From positions 1-60,057 of the forward strand of contig NZ_MUYM01000091.1 of the NCBI RefSeq assembly GCF_002150765.1: 60,057 nt of DNA. The letters are read 5' to 3'. This document shows, in pieces, positions 1 through 7,232 of this stretch (positions are counted from its first letter, which is position 1; every line of letters starts with the position of its first letter). This DNA is from Lentzea kentuckyensis (GTDB lineage Bacteria; Actinomycetota; Actinomycetes; Mycobacteriales; Pseudonocardiaceae). The notes beneath the pieces are model-generated. The model was not told the origin of the DNA. It searched no databases and saw nothing but the letters and a program-made list of their open reading frames with translations. A program made the position numbers and the translations under genes.

Positions 1-95
1 CCAGACGGAATATGTCTGGCAATCTGGTATTACTCTCAAAGGAACTACCTCGACGAGGAGGTAATTCATATATTACTGGCTGTGTTTCGGCACGC

Positions 96-115
96 TGTTG
101 AGTTCTCAAAGAACA
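96..115 (-). promoter_or_regulatory. rRNA boxA antitermination element
   Basis: On the minus strand this reads TGTTCTTTGAGAACTCAACA, matching the boxA motif (TGTTCTTTGA) recognised by NusB/NusE in bacterial rRNA leaders, with the GAGAACTCAA extension that follows it in actinobacteria. It sits about 120 bases downstream of a candidate promoter in the same orientation. Confidence 0.8.
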
Positions 116-232
116 CGCGCACACCGCAGCTCATCTCCGAGGAGAGTCACTTCCGGGGCTGTGTCAGGCTTAGAAGTCTTTCGCCGCGCTCCGTTCCGGT
201 GTTTCCCGGCCCGTTCCGCGCTGGCAGAGAGA

Positions 233-261
233 AATTTACACGGCGGCCTTCCAACATCCAA
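233..261 (-). promoter_or_regulatory. Candidate rRNA operon promoter
   Basis: On the minus strand a -35-like TTGGAT (261-256) is separated by 17 bases from a -10-like TAAATT (238-233). The spacing is ideal but both boxes deviate from consensus. Further rrn promoters may exist between here and 374; a TTGACC (296-291) is another possible -35 without a good partner. Confidence 0.35.
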
Positions 262-374
262 ATCGGGGGTCACGTACGGCGTAACCGCAGGTCAACCACC
301 ACGCGGACGGCCCAAACCAGCCAAGATCGACGCACAGTGTGACCGGGGCCACGCCGGCAATCTTGAATTCCACT

Positions 375-1502
375 TCAACGGGGTGCGGCCGGCAGGTGCA
401 CGGTGACCGACAGACCACCGGCCGGCACGGCCACTGCCTGCGCAAACCCGCCATGAGCGGCCACCGCGGCGCGCACGATCGAGAGCCCCAGCCCCGTGCC
501 GGACTGGCTCGTGCGGTCCTTGCCCCCGCGCCGGAACGGCTCGAACAGCTCTTCGACGCGGTCCGGCGCGATGACCTGACCCGACGACGACACCCTCACG
601 ACGGACCACTGCGGCCCGGTCTCCACGACGGTCTCGATCCACCCGCCGACGTGGTTGTGCCGGACAGCGTTCTCCAGCAGGTTGCCCGCGATGCGCTCCA
701 ACAGCGCGGGATCCCCTACCGCGAGCGCGGGCGCACACCGGAAGACGGCGCGCACGTTGCGTGCCTCGGCCTCCGCGCGCACGGCCCTCCACGCGGACTC
801 GACGACAGCAGAGAGATCGACCGGTTCACGCACCGCGAGCCCAAGACCGTCCGTGCGCGCGAGCAGCAGCAGTGCCGACACCAACTGCTCGGCACGCTCC
901 CCTGCCGCGCGCACTACGCCGGCCATGCGCCGCAGCTCTTCAACGTCCGCGTCCGGGTCGGACAAGGTCACGTCCAGTTCCGTGCGCACCACCGAGAGAG
1001 GGGTGCGCAGTTCGTGCGACGCGTTCGCCACGAACCGGCGTTGCGAATCGAAGGCCGCTTCGAGCCGGTCGAGCATTGCGTCGAAGGTGTCCGCGAGCTC
1101 AGCGACCTCGTCCCGCGGCCCTTCCAGGCGCAACCGCGATCCCAACGACTCCGCGGACAACCGGCGCGCGGCACCAGTGACGTCGTGCAGTGGCTTCAAC
1201 ACACGGCCGGTGAACGTCCACGCCAGCACAGCGGCCGCCACCACCATGCACGCGAACGCGATCAACCCCGCGCGCAGCAAGTCCTGCCGGGCCGCCACCG
1301 TCAGCGCGTTCGTCAACACCGTGACGTCGACGTTCACGCCGTCAACGGTGACGTGGCTGCCGGAGGGGAACGACGGCGAGGAGTCGAAGACCCGCCCGAC
1401 CAGCGTCCACCCCAGGAAGAGCAGCACGGCACTCACCACCGCGACGAGCGCGGTGGTGAGGAGCGTGATCCGGAGACGAAGCCCCGGCCCGCGCCTTCGC
1501 AC
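375..1502 (-). CDS. Two-component sensor histidine kinase
   Basis: Membrane sensor that autophosphorylates on histidine and passes the phosphate to the regulator encoded just upstream. Two membrane segments (about residues 12-35 and 76-101) flank a short extracytoplasmic loop; a HAMP linker follows, then the H-box SHELRTPLS with the phospho-accepting His near residue 163, the N-box NLLENAVRHN and the G-box GTGLGLSIV. The length (375 aa) is normal for the CseC/PhoR-like class. I chose the GTG at 1502 because GAGGA lies 8 bases before it and it begins 4 bases after the regulator's stop; an in-frame GTG at 1535 is possible but lacks a clear ribosome site. The signal sensed is unknown. Confidence 0.9.
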   Translation of the reverse strand: MRRRGPGLRLRITLLTTALVAVVSAVLLFLGWTLVGRVFDSSPSFPSGSHVTVDGVNVDVTVLTNALTVAARQDLLRAGLIAFACMVVAAAVLAWTFTGRVLKPLHDVTGAARRLSAESLGSRLRLEGPRDEVAELADTFDAMLDRLEAAFDSQRRFVANASHELRTPLSVVRTELDVTLSDPDADVEELRRMAGVVRAAGERAEQLVSALLLLARTDGLGLAVREPVDLSAVVESAWRAVRAEAEARNVRAVFRCAPALAVGDPALLERIAGNLLENAVRHNHVGGWIETVVETGPQWSVVRVSSSGQVIAPDRVEELFEPFRRGGKDRTSQSGTGLGLSIVRAAVAAHGGFAQAVAVPAGGLSVTVHLPAAPR

Positions 1503-1506
1503 GATT

Positions 1507-2190
1507 TCAGTCCTCAGCAGATCCGTTCGAAGCACTCGGCACCCGGTACCCGGAGCCCACGACGGTGTCGATGATGCCCGGCTCGCCGAGCTTCTTGCGC
1601 AACGTCATGACGGTGACGCGAACGGTCGTGGTGAACGGGTCGGCGTTCTCGTCCCACACCCGCTCGAGCAGTTCCTCGCTGCTGACGACTGATCCCTTGG
1701 CCGCGAGCAGCACTTCGAGGACGCCGAACTCCTTGCGCGTGAGCTCGATCGGCTGCCCGCCGCGAGCCACGGTGCGACGCGCCGGATCCAGCTCCACGTC
1801 CTGAGCGGCCAGCACGGGCGGTGTCGCCGGCGTCGCACGCCGCGCCAACGCCCGTACGCGCGCGACCAGCTCGGGGAACGCGAACGGCTTCGCGAGGTAG
1901 TCGTCGGCGCCCAGTGACAACCCGGACACGCGATCCTCGATGGACCCGCTGGCGGTCAGCATCATGACCCTGGTGAGCGCGCCGGAGCTGAGGATCTCCT
2001 TGCACAGCTCGTCGCCGGACATCCCGGGCAGGTCGCGGTCGAGCACAACCACGTCGTACCGCGTGACGGTCGACTTCTCGTGCCCGGTCTCGCCGTCGTA
2101 GGCGACGTCCACGGCCATACCTTCACGCCTCAGGCCGCGTGCGATCGCGTCGGCCAGGGGCGCCTCGTCCTCGACTACCAGAATCCGCAC
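1507..2190 (-). CDS. OmpR/PhoB-family response regulator
   Basis: DNA-binding partner of the adjacent kinase. The receiver domain (about 1-115) has the acidic pocket at E7-D8, phospho-accepting Asp51 in VVLDRDLPG, Thr79 and Lys101 (LAKPF). The C-terminal winged helix (about 130-220) carries the family's ELTRKEFGVLEVLL and RVTVMTLRKKLG patterns. It is first in a two-gene operon, with the kinase immediately downstream. The 64-base gap upstream holds an 8-bp inverted repeat (AAGGTGCC / GGCACCTT, 2197-2237), which could be part of an autoregulatory site. Targets cannot be told from sequence. Confidence 0.93.
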   Translation of the reverse strand: MRILVVEDEAPLADAIARGLRREGMAVDVAYDGETGHEKSTVTRYDVVVLDRDLPGMSGDELCKEILSSGALTRVMMLTASGSIEDRVSGLSLGADDYLAKPFAFPELVARVRALARRATPATPPVLAAQDVELDPARRTVARGGQPIELTRKEFGVLEVLLAAKGSVVSSEELLERVWDENADPFTTTVRVTVMTLRKKLGEPGIIDTVVGSGYRVPSASNGSAED

Positions 2191-2254
2191 GCCACAAAGG
2201 TGCCATACGGACCTGAGAAGGCGCTTAACGGCACCTTCACGCGACCTGTCGGCG

Positions 2255-2695
2255 TCAAGCGCGCTGGTGGTGCGTGAGCAGCGTTCCGAGCAAACGGGTC
2301 AACGTCTGCCGATCCTGCGCGGCAAGGGGGCCGAGCAGATCCTCCTGTGCCTGGTCGAGCGCCCGGTCCAGCCGCCGCAGCTGTTCCTCGCCGGCCCCGG
2401 TGAGGGTGATCATGTTGCGTCGCCGGTCGTGCGGGTCCTGCGTCCGTTCGACGAAGCCTCGCTCGGCCAGTTCGGTGACGGCCGCCACGACGTCGCTGCG
2501 GTCCATGTTGCCGCGACGGCCGAGTTCGGCCTGGCTGGCCACGCCGAACTCGTCCAGGGCGGCCAGGACGCGGTAGTGGTAGCCGCGTGCTCCCGCCTCG
2601 GCGAAGCCCTCGGACGCCAGCCGATGCGCGTGTACCGCGAGCTGGGTGAGCAGCCAGCTCGGCTTCCCTGCCAGGCGTTCGGGGGTCTTCTCCAC
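2255..2695 (-). CDS. MarR-family transcriptional regulator
   Basis: A 146-aa dimeric winged-helix regulator. The helix-turn-helix (about 50-85: VASQAELGRRGNMDRSDVV) is followed by the MarR wing with the DPHDRRRNMITLT signature (about 92-105), and helices at both ends form the dimer interface. It is transcribed divergently from an NTF2-like gene, and the intergenic DNA contains three 15-bp palindromes. By analogy with other divergent MarR pairs it probably represses both itself and the neighbour until a small ligand binds. Length is typical; nothing is missing. Confidence 0.9.
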   Translation of the reverse strand: MEKTPERLAGKPSWLLTQLAVHAHRLASEGFAEAGARGYHYRVLAALDEFGVASQAELGRRGNMDRSDVVAAVTELAERGFVERTQDPHDRRRNMITLTGAGEEQLRRLDRALDQAQEDLLGPLAAQDRQTLTRLLGTLLTHHQRA

Positions 2696-2711
2696 GACAT
2701 CATCCTAATTC

Positions 2712-2769
2712 GTTGGCGCGGCCAACAACACCATGTACGGTTGGTGACGCCAACGTTGGTATCACCAAC
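2712..2769. promoter_or_regulatory. Three 15-bp palindromes, probable MarR operators
   Basis: Three copies of one pattern: GTTGGC-gcg-GCCAAC (2712-2726), GTTGGT-gac-GCCAAC (2740-2754) and GTTGGT-atc-ACCAAC (2755-2769). The second and third abut exactly; the first is 13 bases away. The array fills the space between the divergent MarR start (2695) and NTF2-like start (2784), so a bound dimer would cover both promoters. Palindromes with a 3-base spacer fit a winged-helix dimer; the assignment to this MarR protein is inference from position. Confidence 0.75.
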
Positions 2770-2783
2770 CAAAGGAGTTCCCC

Positions 2784-3188
2784 GTGCAGACCCTGAGCGA
2801 CCGCGTCGAGATCACCGACCTGTTCAGCCGCCTCTCCCGCCTGCTCGACGAGAGGCGCTGGGACGACGCGCACACCGTCTTCGACCGCGACGTCTCGGTG
2901 TCCTCGCCCCGCAACGGCGAACGCCGCGGCATCGACGAGCTCGTCGCCGTCATGCGGGCGGCGGAGCAGCCGGATGAACTGACCCAGCACCTGACGACCG
3001 ACCTTCTGGTGGACCTCGCCGGCGACAAGGCCGTGACCTCGGCGAACTCGGTCGTGCACTTCTTCCGCGAGGGCCAGGCGCCCCACCGGACGGCCGGGCT
3101 GCGCATGGACGGCGTCGTGGTCAGGACGCCTGCCGGGTGGCGGCTGCGCGAGTCGAGGACCACCCTCGTCTGGCTCGACGAGAAGTGA
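2784..3188 (+). CDS. NTF2/SnoaL-like fold protein
   Basis: A 134-aa protein of the NTF2-like superfamily (SnoaL-like): a helical N-terminus (DRVEITDLFSRLSRLLDERR) leading into alternating strands, with the typical phrase VVVRTPAGWRLRESRTTL near the end. Members are small cone-shaped enzymes or ligand binders such as isomerases and dehydratases; this sequence does not reveal the substrate. AAAGGAG just before the ATG is a good ribosome site. Divergence from a MarR repressor across an operator array suggests ligand-induced expression, possibly in detoxification. The gene ends directly against the convergent slipin gene (3189). Confidence 0.85.
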   Translation: MQTLSDRVEITDLFSRLSRLLDERRWDDAHTVFDRDVSVSSPRNGERRGIDELVAVMRAAEQPDELTQHLTTDLLVDLAGDKAVTSANSVVHFFREGQAPHRTAGLRMDGVVVRTPAGWRLRESRTTLVWLDEK

Positions 3189-3830
3189 TCAGGACTTCCG
3201 GGCCGGCCGGTCCACCACGACGGTCGAGGCCGTCTGCAGCGCGCGGAGCTCCAGCAACGCCGGGTGCTCCTCCGCCAGCCGGGCCGCGTTCAGCAACGAC
3301 CGCAAAGCAGCCGTCTCGCCCCGAGCCCGCTCCAGCGCCGCACGTCCCTCGGACGCCGCCACCAGCTCGGCCAGCGCGGCCCGCCGCAGCTCACCGGGCA
3401 TCACGACATCACGGACGGCCACCTCGGACACGGTGATCCCCAGCTCCTCCGCGCGTGCGGCCACAGCAGTGGCCACCTCGGTGGCGATGGCCTCACGCTC
3501 CGGGTCCACGGCGGAGTGCGCGCGCGGGAGCACAGCACCGCGCAACGCGAGCTGCACGGCCGTGTAGAGCTCATCCTCGGGAGACGCCGACTCCACCACG
3601 AACTTCGTAGCCGACGACACCGCCCACCGGACGACGACGGTCACCCGCACCAGCACACCGTCGGAGGTCGGCACGTCCTGTGCCGCGGGGGTCATCGTGC
3701 GCGGACGGATGTCGACGCGGTGCAGCACGGCCCGCAACGGCACCCGATGACGCCCGGGACCGAGCTCGCCCACCAGCACGCCGTGGTCGAACCGGACTCC
3801 CCGCTCCCACGGGTACAACGTCTTCTTCAT
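3189..3830 (-). CDS. SPFH/Band 7 (slipin-like) protein
   Basis: A 213-aa SPFH (stomatin/prohibitin) protein. The core LVRVTVVVRWAV...AVQLALRGAV and the later EELGITVSEVAVRDVVMPGELR match slipins, followed by a short coiled segment rich in Ala and Glu (about 160-190). There is no N-terminal membrane helix, unlike classic slipins, so it may be peripheral or soluble. I chose ATG 3830 because GGAGGT stands 8 bases upstream; the open frame continues to 3893. Slipins act as membrane scaffolds, often beside NfeD proteases, but no protease gene is adjacent. Function is not assignable beyond the family. Confidence 0.75.
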   Translation of the reverse strand: MKKTLYPWERGVRFDHGVLVGELGPGRHRVPLRAVLHRVDIRPRTMTPAAQDVPTSDGVLVRVTVVVRWAVSSATKFVVESASPEDELYTAVQLALRGAVLPRAHSAVDPEREAIATEVATAVAARAEELGITVSEVAVRDVVMPGELRRAALAELVAASEGRAALERARGETAALRSLLNAARLAEEHPALLELRALQTASTVVVDRPARKS

Positions 3831-3936
3831 CGTCTTCACCTCCGTCCAGACAGACCACGACCCCGGCCGGCGGAACGTCAGGCGGAAGTCCACAAGGGAC
3901 TTTCAAGGCCGGACGTCCCCGTATGCGACCGGGGTC

Positions 3937-4026
3937 GTGGCACACAGGGATCGAACCTGATGCTTCTAAGGCACCCAACACCCGCATCGATCGTGGAACC
4001 CAGGCGAGGGAGACCTGCCGGGCCAC
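3937..4026 (-). pseudogene. Decayed tRNA-like sequence
   Basis: On the minus strand the 3' part looks like a tRNA: a 7-base loop CTTAGAA (anticodon position UAG) on a 5-bp stem (GGTGC/GCATC), immediately followed by a T-arm (CAGG-TTCGATC-CCTG) and GTGCCAC, which pairs 6 of 7 with GTGGCCC at the 5' end. A D-arm-like hairpin CAGG/CCTG is present. However, about 25 extra bases separate the D-like and anticodon-like arms, the variable region is missing and the D-loop lacks GG. I read this as a tRNA remnant or attachment-site scar rather than a working gene. No other feature fills 3831-4059. Confidence 0.35.
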
Positions 4027-4059
4027 CAGAACGCGGGCGTGCTGTGGAGATTAGCCGAA

Positions 4060-5973
4060 CTACTTCTCCGCGGGCGCGTCCATTTCGACGGGCAGGCATT
4101 CCAGCCGTGCGGCCCACTCCGTCACACGGCGAGCCACGTCCTGCGCGGTGATGCCGCACAACGCCAGCACCTCACCGCGCTCGCCGTGGTCGTGGAACCG
4201 TTGCGGCAGAGCGATGTCGCGCAACGGCACCTCGATGTCGGCGTCGCGCAACGCGGCCGCGAACGCCGATCCGAAACCACCGTGCCGGCCACCGTCCTCA
4301 ACGGTCACCACGAGCTTGTGCGACGCGGCCATCTCCACGAGGTCCACCGACATCGGGTAGATCCACCGCGGGTCGACGACCGTCACGCCGATGCCCTGGT
4401 CCTCCAGCCGTTGCGCGGCGTCGAGACCGAGCTCGCCCAACGCACCGACGGTCACCAACAGCACGTCGTTGCCCGAACGGCGAAGCACGTCAACGGAACC
4501 AACGCGCTCAAGAGCCGGCAGGTCCGCGCCGACGGACGCCTTCGGGTAGCGGATCACCGACGGCGCGTTCGAGATCGCCACGGCCTCACGCAGCTCCTCG
4601 GCCAGCGTGCCCGCGTCACGAGGCGCGGCGACGTGGATGCCTGGGATGACGCCGAGGATCGACATGTCCCACATGCCGTGGTGCGACGCACCGTCCGGGC
4701 CGGTGACGCCCGCGCGGTCCAGCACGACCGTCACGCCCTGCTCGTGCAGTGCGACGTCCATCAGCAGCTGGTCGAACGCCCGGTTGAGGAACGTCGCGTA
4801 CACGGCCACAACGGGGTGCAGGCCACCCATCGCCAGGCCGGTGGCGGAGGTCATCGCGTGCTGCTCGGCGATGCCGACGTCGTAGAAGCGCTCCGGGAAC
4901 GCCTTGGCGAACGCGTCCAGACCGGTCGGGCCCTGCATCGCGGCGGTGATCGCCACGACGTCGGAACGCTCGCGGCCGATCTCCACCAGGGAGTCGGAGA
5001 ACACGTGCGTCCAGGTCCGCTTGGACGGCTTGAGGTTCTCGCCGGTGATCGGGTCGATGACGCCGGTGGCGTGCATCTGGTCGGCCTCGTGGTTCTCGGC
5101 CGGCGCGAACCCCATGCCCTTGCGGGTGACCGCGTGCACGATCACCGGTCCGCCGAACGATTTCGCGCGCTGCAGAGCGGACTCCAGCGTCGCCATGTCG
5201 TGGCCGTCGACCGGGCCGATGTACTTGAGGCCGAGGTCCTCGAACATCGCCTGGGGCGCCAGCGCGTCCTTGATGCCGCGCTTGGCGGCGTGCAGAGCGG
5301 CGTACAGCGGCTTGCCGAAGAACGGCGTCTGCTGCAGCGCGGTCTTGCCCTTCTCCAGCAACTGCTCGTAACCGGGACGCAGCCGCAGCGACGACAGGTG
5401 GTCCGCGAGACCACCGATCGTCGGCGAGTACGAACGGCCGTTGTCGTTGACCACGATCACGACCGGACGCGTCTTGTCCGCCGCGATGTTGTTCAACGCC
5501 TCCCAGCACATACCGCCGGTCAGCGCGCCATCACCGACAACGGCGATCACGTGGCCGTTGGTGCCGTTGAGCTGCTTCGCCTTCGCCAGGCCGTCCGCGT
5601 AGGACAGCGCCGTCGACGCGTGGCTGTTGCCCTGCACGTCGTGCGCGGACTCCTCGCGCGACGGGTAGCCGGACATCCCGCCCCGCTGCCGCAGGTCGTC
5701 GAAGCCGTCGCGACGGCCCGTGACGATCTTGTGCACGTACGACTGGTGCCCGGTGTCGTACACGATCGGGTCCTGCGGCGAGTCGAACACGCGGTGCAAC
5801 GCCACCGTCAGCTCGACCACGCCCAGGTTCGGGCCGAGGTGCCCGCCCGTCTTCGAGACCTTGTCGACCAGAAAACGCCGGATCTCGGCGCAGAGCTGCT
5901 GCAGCTCCGCCTCGTTCATCCGTTTCAGATCAGCCGGTCCGTGCACGGACTCCAGCAGGGTCACCACGCCCAC
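4060..5973 (-). CDS. dxs: 1-deoxy-D-xylulose-5-phosphate synthase
   Basis: First enzyme of the non-mevalonate isoprenoid pathway: condenses pyruvate with glyceraldehyde 3-phosphate using thiamine diphosphate. At 637 aa it is full length. Visible features: the substrate-site histidines in GGHLGPNLG (His45) and DTGHQSY (His76), the ThDP/Mg motif GDGALTGG starting at residue 147 with Asn161-162, and the glutamate in VGIAEQHA that activates the cofactor. Dxs followed by a TRAM methyltransferase and an APC permease on the same strand is the M. tuberculosis Rv2682c-Rv2690c neighbourhood, which supports orthology. It appears monocistronic. Confidence 0.97.
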   Translation of the reverse strand: MGVVTLLESVHGPADLKRMNEAELQQLCAEIRRFLVDKVSKTGGHLGPNLGVVELTVALHRVFDSPQDPIVYDTGHQSYVHKIVTGRRDGFDDLRQRGGMSGYPSREESAHDVQGNSHASTALSYADGLAKAKQLNGTNGHVIAVVGDGALTGGMCWEALNNIAADKTRPVVIVVNDNGRSYSPTIGGLADHLSSLRLRPGYEQLLEKGKTALQQTPFFGKPLYAALHAAKRGIKDALAPQAMFEDLGLKYIGPVDGHDMATLESALQRAKSFGGPVIVHAVTRKGMGFAPAENHEADQMHATGVIDPITGENLKPSKRTWTHVFSDSLVEIGRERSDVVAITAAMQGPTGLDAFAKAFPERFYDVGIAEQHAMTSATGLAMGGLHPVVAVYATFLNRAFDQLLMDVALHEQGVTVVLDRAGVTGPDGASHHGMWDMSILGVIPGIHVAAPRDAGTLAEELREAVAISNAPSVIRYPKASVGADLPALERVGSVDVLRRSGNDVLLVTVGALGELGLDAAQRLEDQGIGVTVVDPRWIYPMSVDLVEMAASHKLVVTVEDGGRHGGFGSAFAAALRDADIEVPLRDIALPQRFHDHGERGEVLALCGITAQDVARRVTEWAARLECLPVEMDAPAEK

Positions 5974-6026
5974 CTCACTCCTGAAGACTTCGGCTCAGTC
6001 TACGGAGACGCGACTGAGACGCTTTG

Positions 6027-7232
6027 TCAGCTGGTCTCAGGTACGAGCAACGCGATGCACTCCATGTGGTGTGTCATCGGGAACGCGTCGAACGCCCGCA
6101 GTTCGGCGAGGCGATACCCCTGAACTGTGAATTCAGCCAGGTCGCGTGCCAGTGCGGCGGGGTCGCAGGCCACGTAGACGACCCGCTGGGGACGGCGTCG
6201 TGCGACTTCAGCCACAACGACCTTCCCCGCACCCTTGCGAGGAGGGTCGAGCACCACGACGTGAGGGTCCTCAACGGGCAGTTTGCGCACCACGGCACGC
6301 TCCACCTTGTCCACCACCCACTCGACCCGGGGCATGCGGCGGAGGTTGCGCCGGCCGTCCTCCACGGCACCGGCGAAAGACTCCACGACCAGCACGGATC
6401 CGGTTTCGCCGACCTGCCGTGCGAGCACCGACGCGAAGAGCCCCGCACCGCCGTAGAGGTCCCACGCGCGTTGCCCAGGCTCAGCAGCGGCCCACTCCCC
6501 CACGACCGTGGCGAACGTGTCCGCGGCAGCCGGGTGGACCTGCCAGAAACCTTCCGCCGAAATTCGCCACTTTCGTTGGGCGGCGGTCTCCACGGCCGTA
6601 CCGGTTCCGGCGCGTCGCGCGGTGTGTCGGCCGCGCACCTCACCCACATGACGGTTGCCGTCACCGTCCTGGACGATCGTCAGCTCCTGTGCTCGCCACT
6701 TTCGGTCCGCCACCGCCTCGACCATGCCCGGCCGGGAGATCACACAGTGGTCGATCGGGATCACATCGTGGGAACGGGTGCCGCGGAAACCGGGCCTCCC
6801 GTCGCGGTCGACGGCCATCCGGATCCGGGTCCGCCACTCCAGCGGACCGCCCGGCAGCGCCTCCACGACCACGTCGCGTTCGATCTTGGCCAGGCGGCTC
6901 AGCTGCTCACGGACGATCTGGGCCTTCAGCTCCCGTTGCGCGTCCCACGACACGTGCTGGAAGTCGCAGCCACCGCACAGCCCCGGTCCGCTGAACGGGC
7001 ACGGCGGCTCCACCCGGTCCGGTGACGCCGTCAGGATCTCCACGGCGTCCGCACGGCAGAACGACCCGCCGTTGTCCTCGTACACCGACGCCACAACGCG
7101 CTCACCGGGCAGTGCGTGGCGCACGAACAGGACGCGGCCCTCGTGCCGTGCGACGAAGTGCCCGCCGTGTGCGACAGGCCCCACTTCTACTTCGAACTGC
7201 TTGCCGGTCCAGTCTTCTTTGGCCGAGCTCAT
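6027..7232 (-). CDS. TRAM-domain RNA (uracil-5-)-methyltransferase family protein
   Basis: A 401-aa SAM-dependent RNA methyltransferase of the TrmA/RlmD (COG2265) class. An N-terminal TRAM RNA-binding domain (about 8-65) is followed by an iron-sulfur-type cysteine group (Cys78, Cys86, Cys89 in CPFSGPGLCGGC), the SAM-binding AWDLYGGAGLFA region, DPPRKGAGK, and the nucleophile context YVACDPAALARD near the C-terminus. It probably makes 5-methyluridine in rRNA or tRNA; which one cannot be told. It is downstream of the KimA-like gene with a 4-base overlap, so they share a transcript. Ortholog of Rv2689c by synteny. Confidence 0.9.
   Translation of the reverse strand: MSSAKEDWTGKQFEVEVGPVAHGGHFVARHEGRVLFVRHALPGERVVASVYEDNGGSFCRADAVEILTASPDRVEPPCPFSGPGLCGGCDFQHVSWDAQRELKAQIVREQLSRLAKIERDVVVEALPGGPLEWRTRIRMAVDRDGRPGFRGTRSHDVIPIDHCVISRPGMVEAVADRKWRAQELTIVQDGDGNRHVGEVRGRHTARRAGTGTAVETAAQRKWRISAEGFWQVHPAAADTFATVVGEWAAAEPGQRAWDLYGGAGLFASVLARQVGETGSVLVVESFAGAVEDGRRNLRRMPRVEWVVDKVERAVVRKLPVEDPHVVVLDPPRKGAGKVVVAEVARRRPQRVVYVACDPAALARDLAEFTVQGYRLAELRAFDAFPMTHHMECIALLVPETS

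Larger units (their letters stand above)
1..261 (-). promoter_or_regulatory. Leader of a leftward rRNA operon (16S gene outside window)
   Basis: No protein gene is convincing in positions 1-374. Read on the minus strand, the region contains a typical actinobacterial rRNA antitermination element followed by a sequence of the kind that precedes 16S rRNA, and a small hairpin (6-bp arms, positions 1-19) at the window edge. I infer that an rRNA operon is transcribed leftwards and that its 16S gene starts just outside the window. The first protein gene ends at 375, so the leader and promoters occupy the whole gap. The 16S sequence itself is not visible, so the operon is an inference from the leader. 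Confidence 0.72.

Noticed and set aside
292..792. Open frames overlapping the kinase C-terminus and rRNA leader
   Set aside because: Frame-shifted shadows of the histidine kinase with biased Arg/Gly composition and no homology.
4039..6123. 694-codon open frame opposite dxs
   Set aside because: Arg/His/Val-rich shadow of a high-GC gene; dxs on the other strand has full homology and codon structure.
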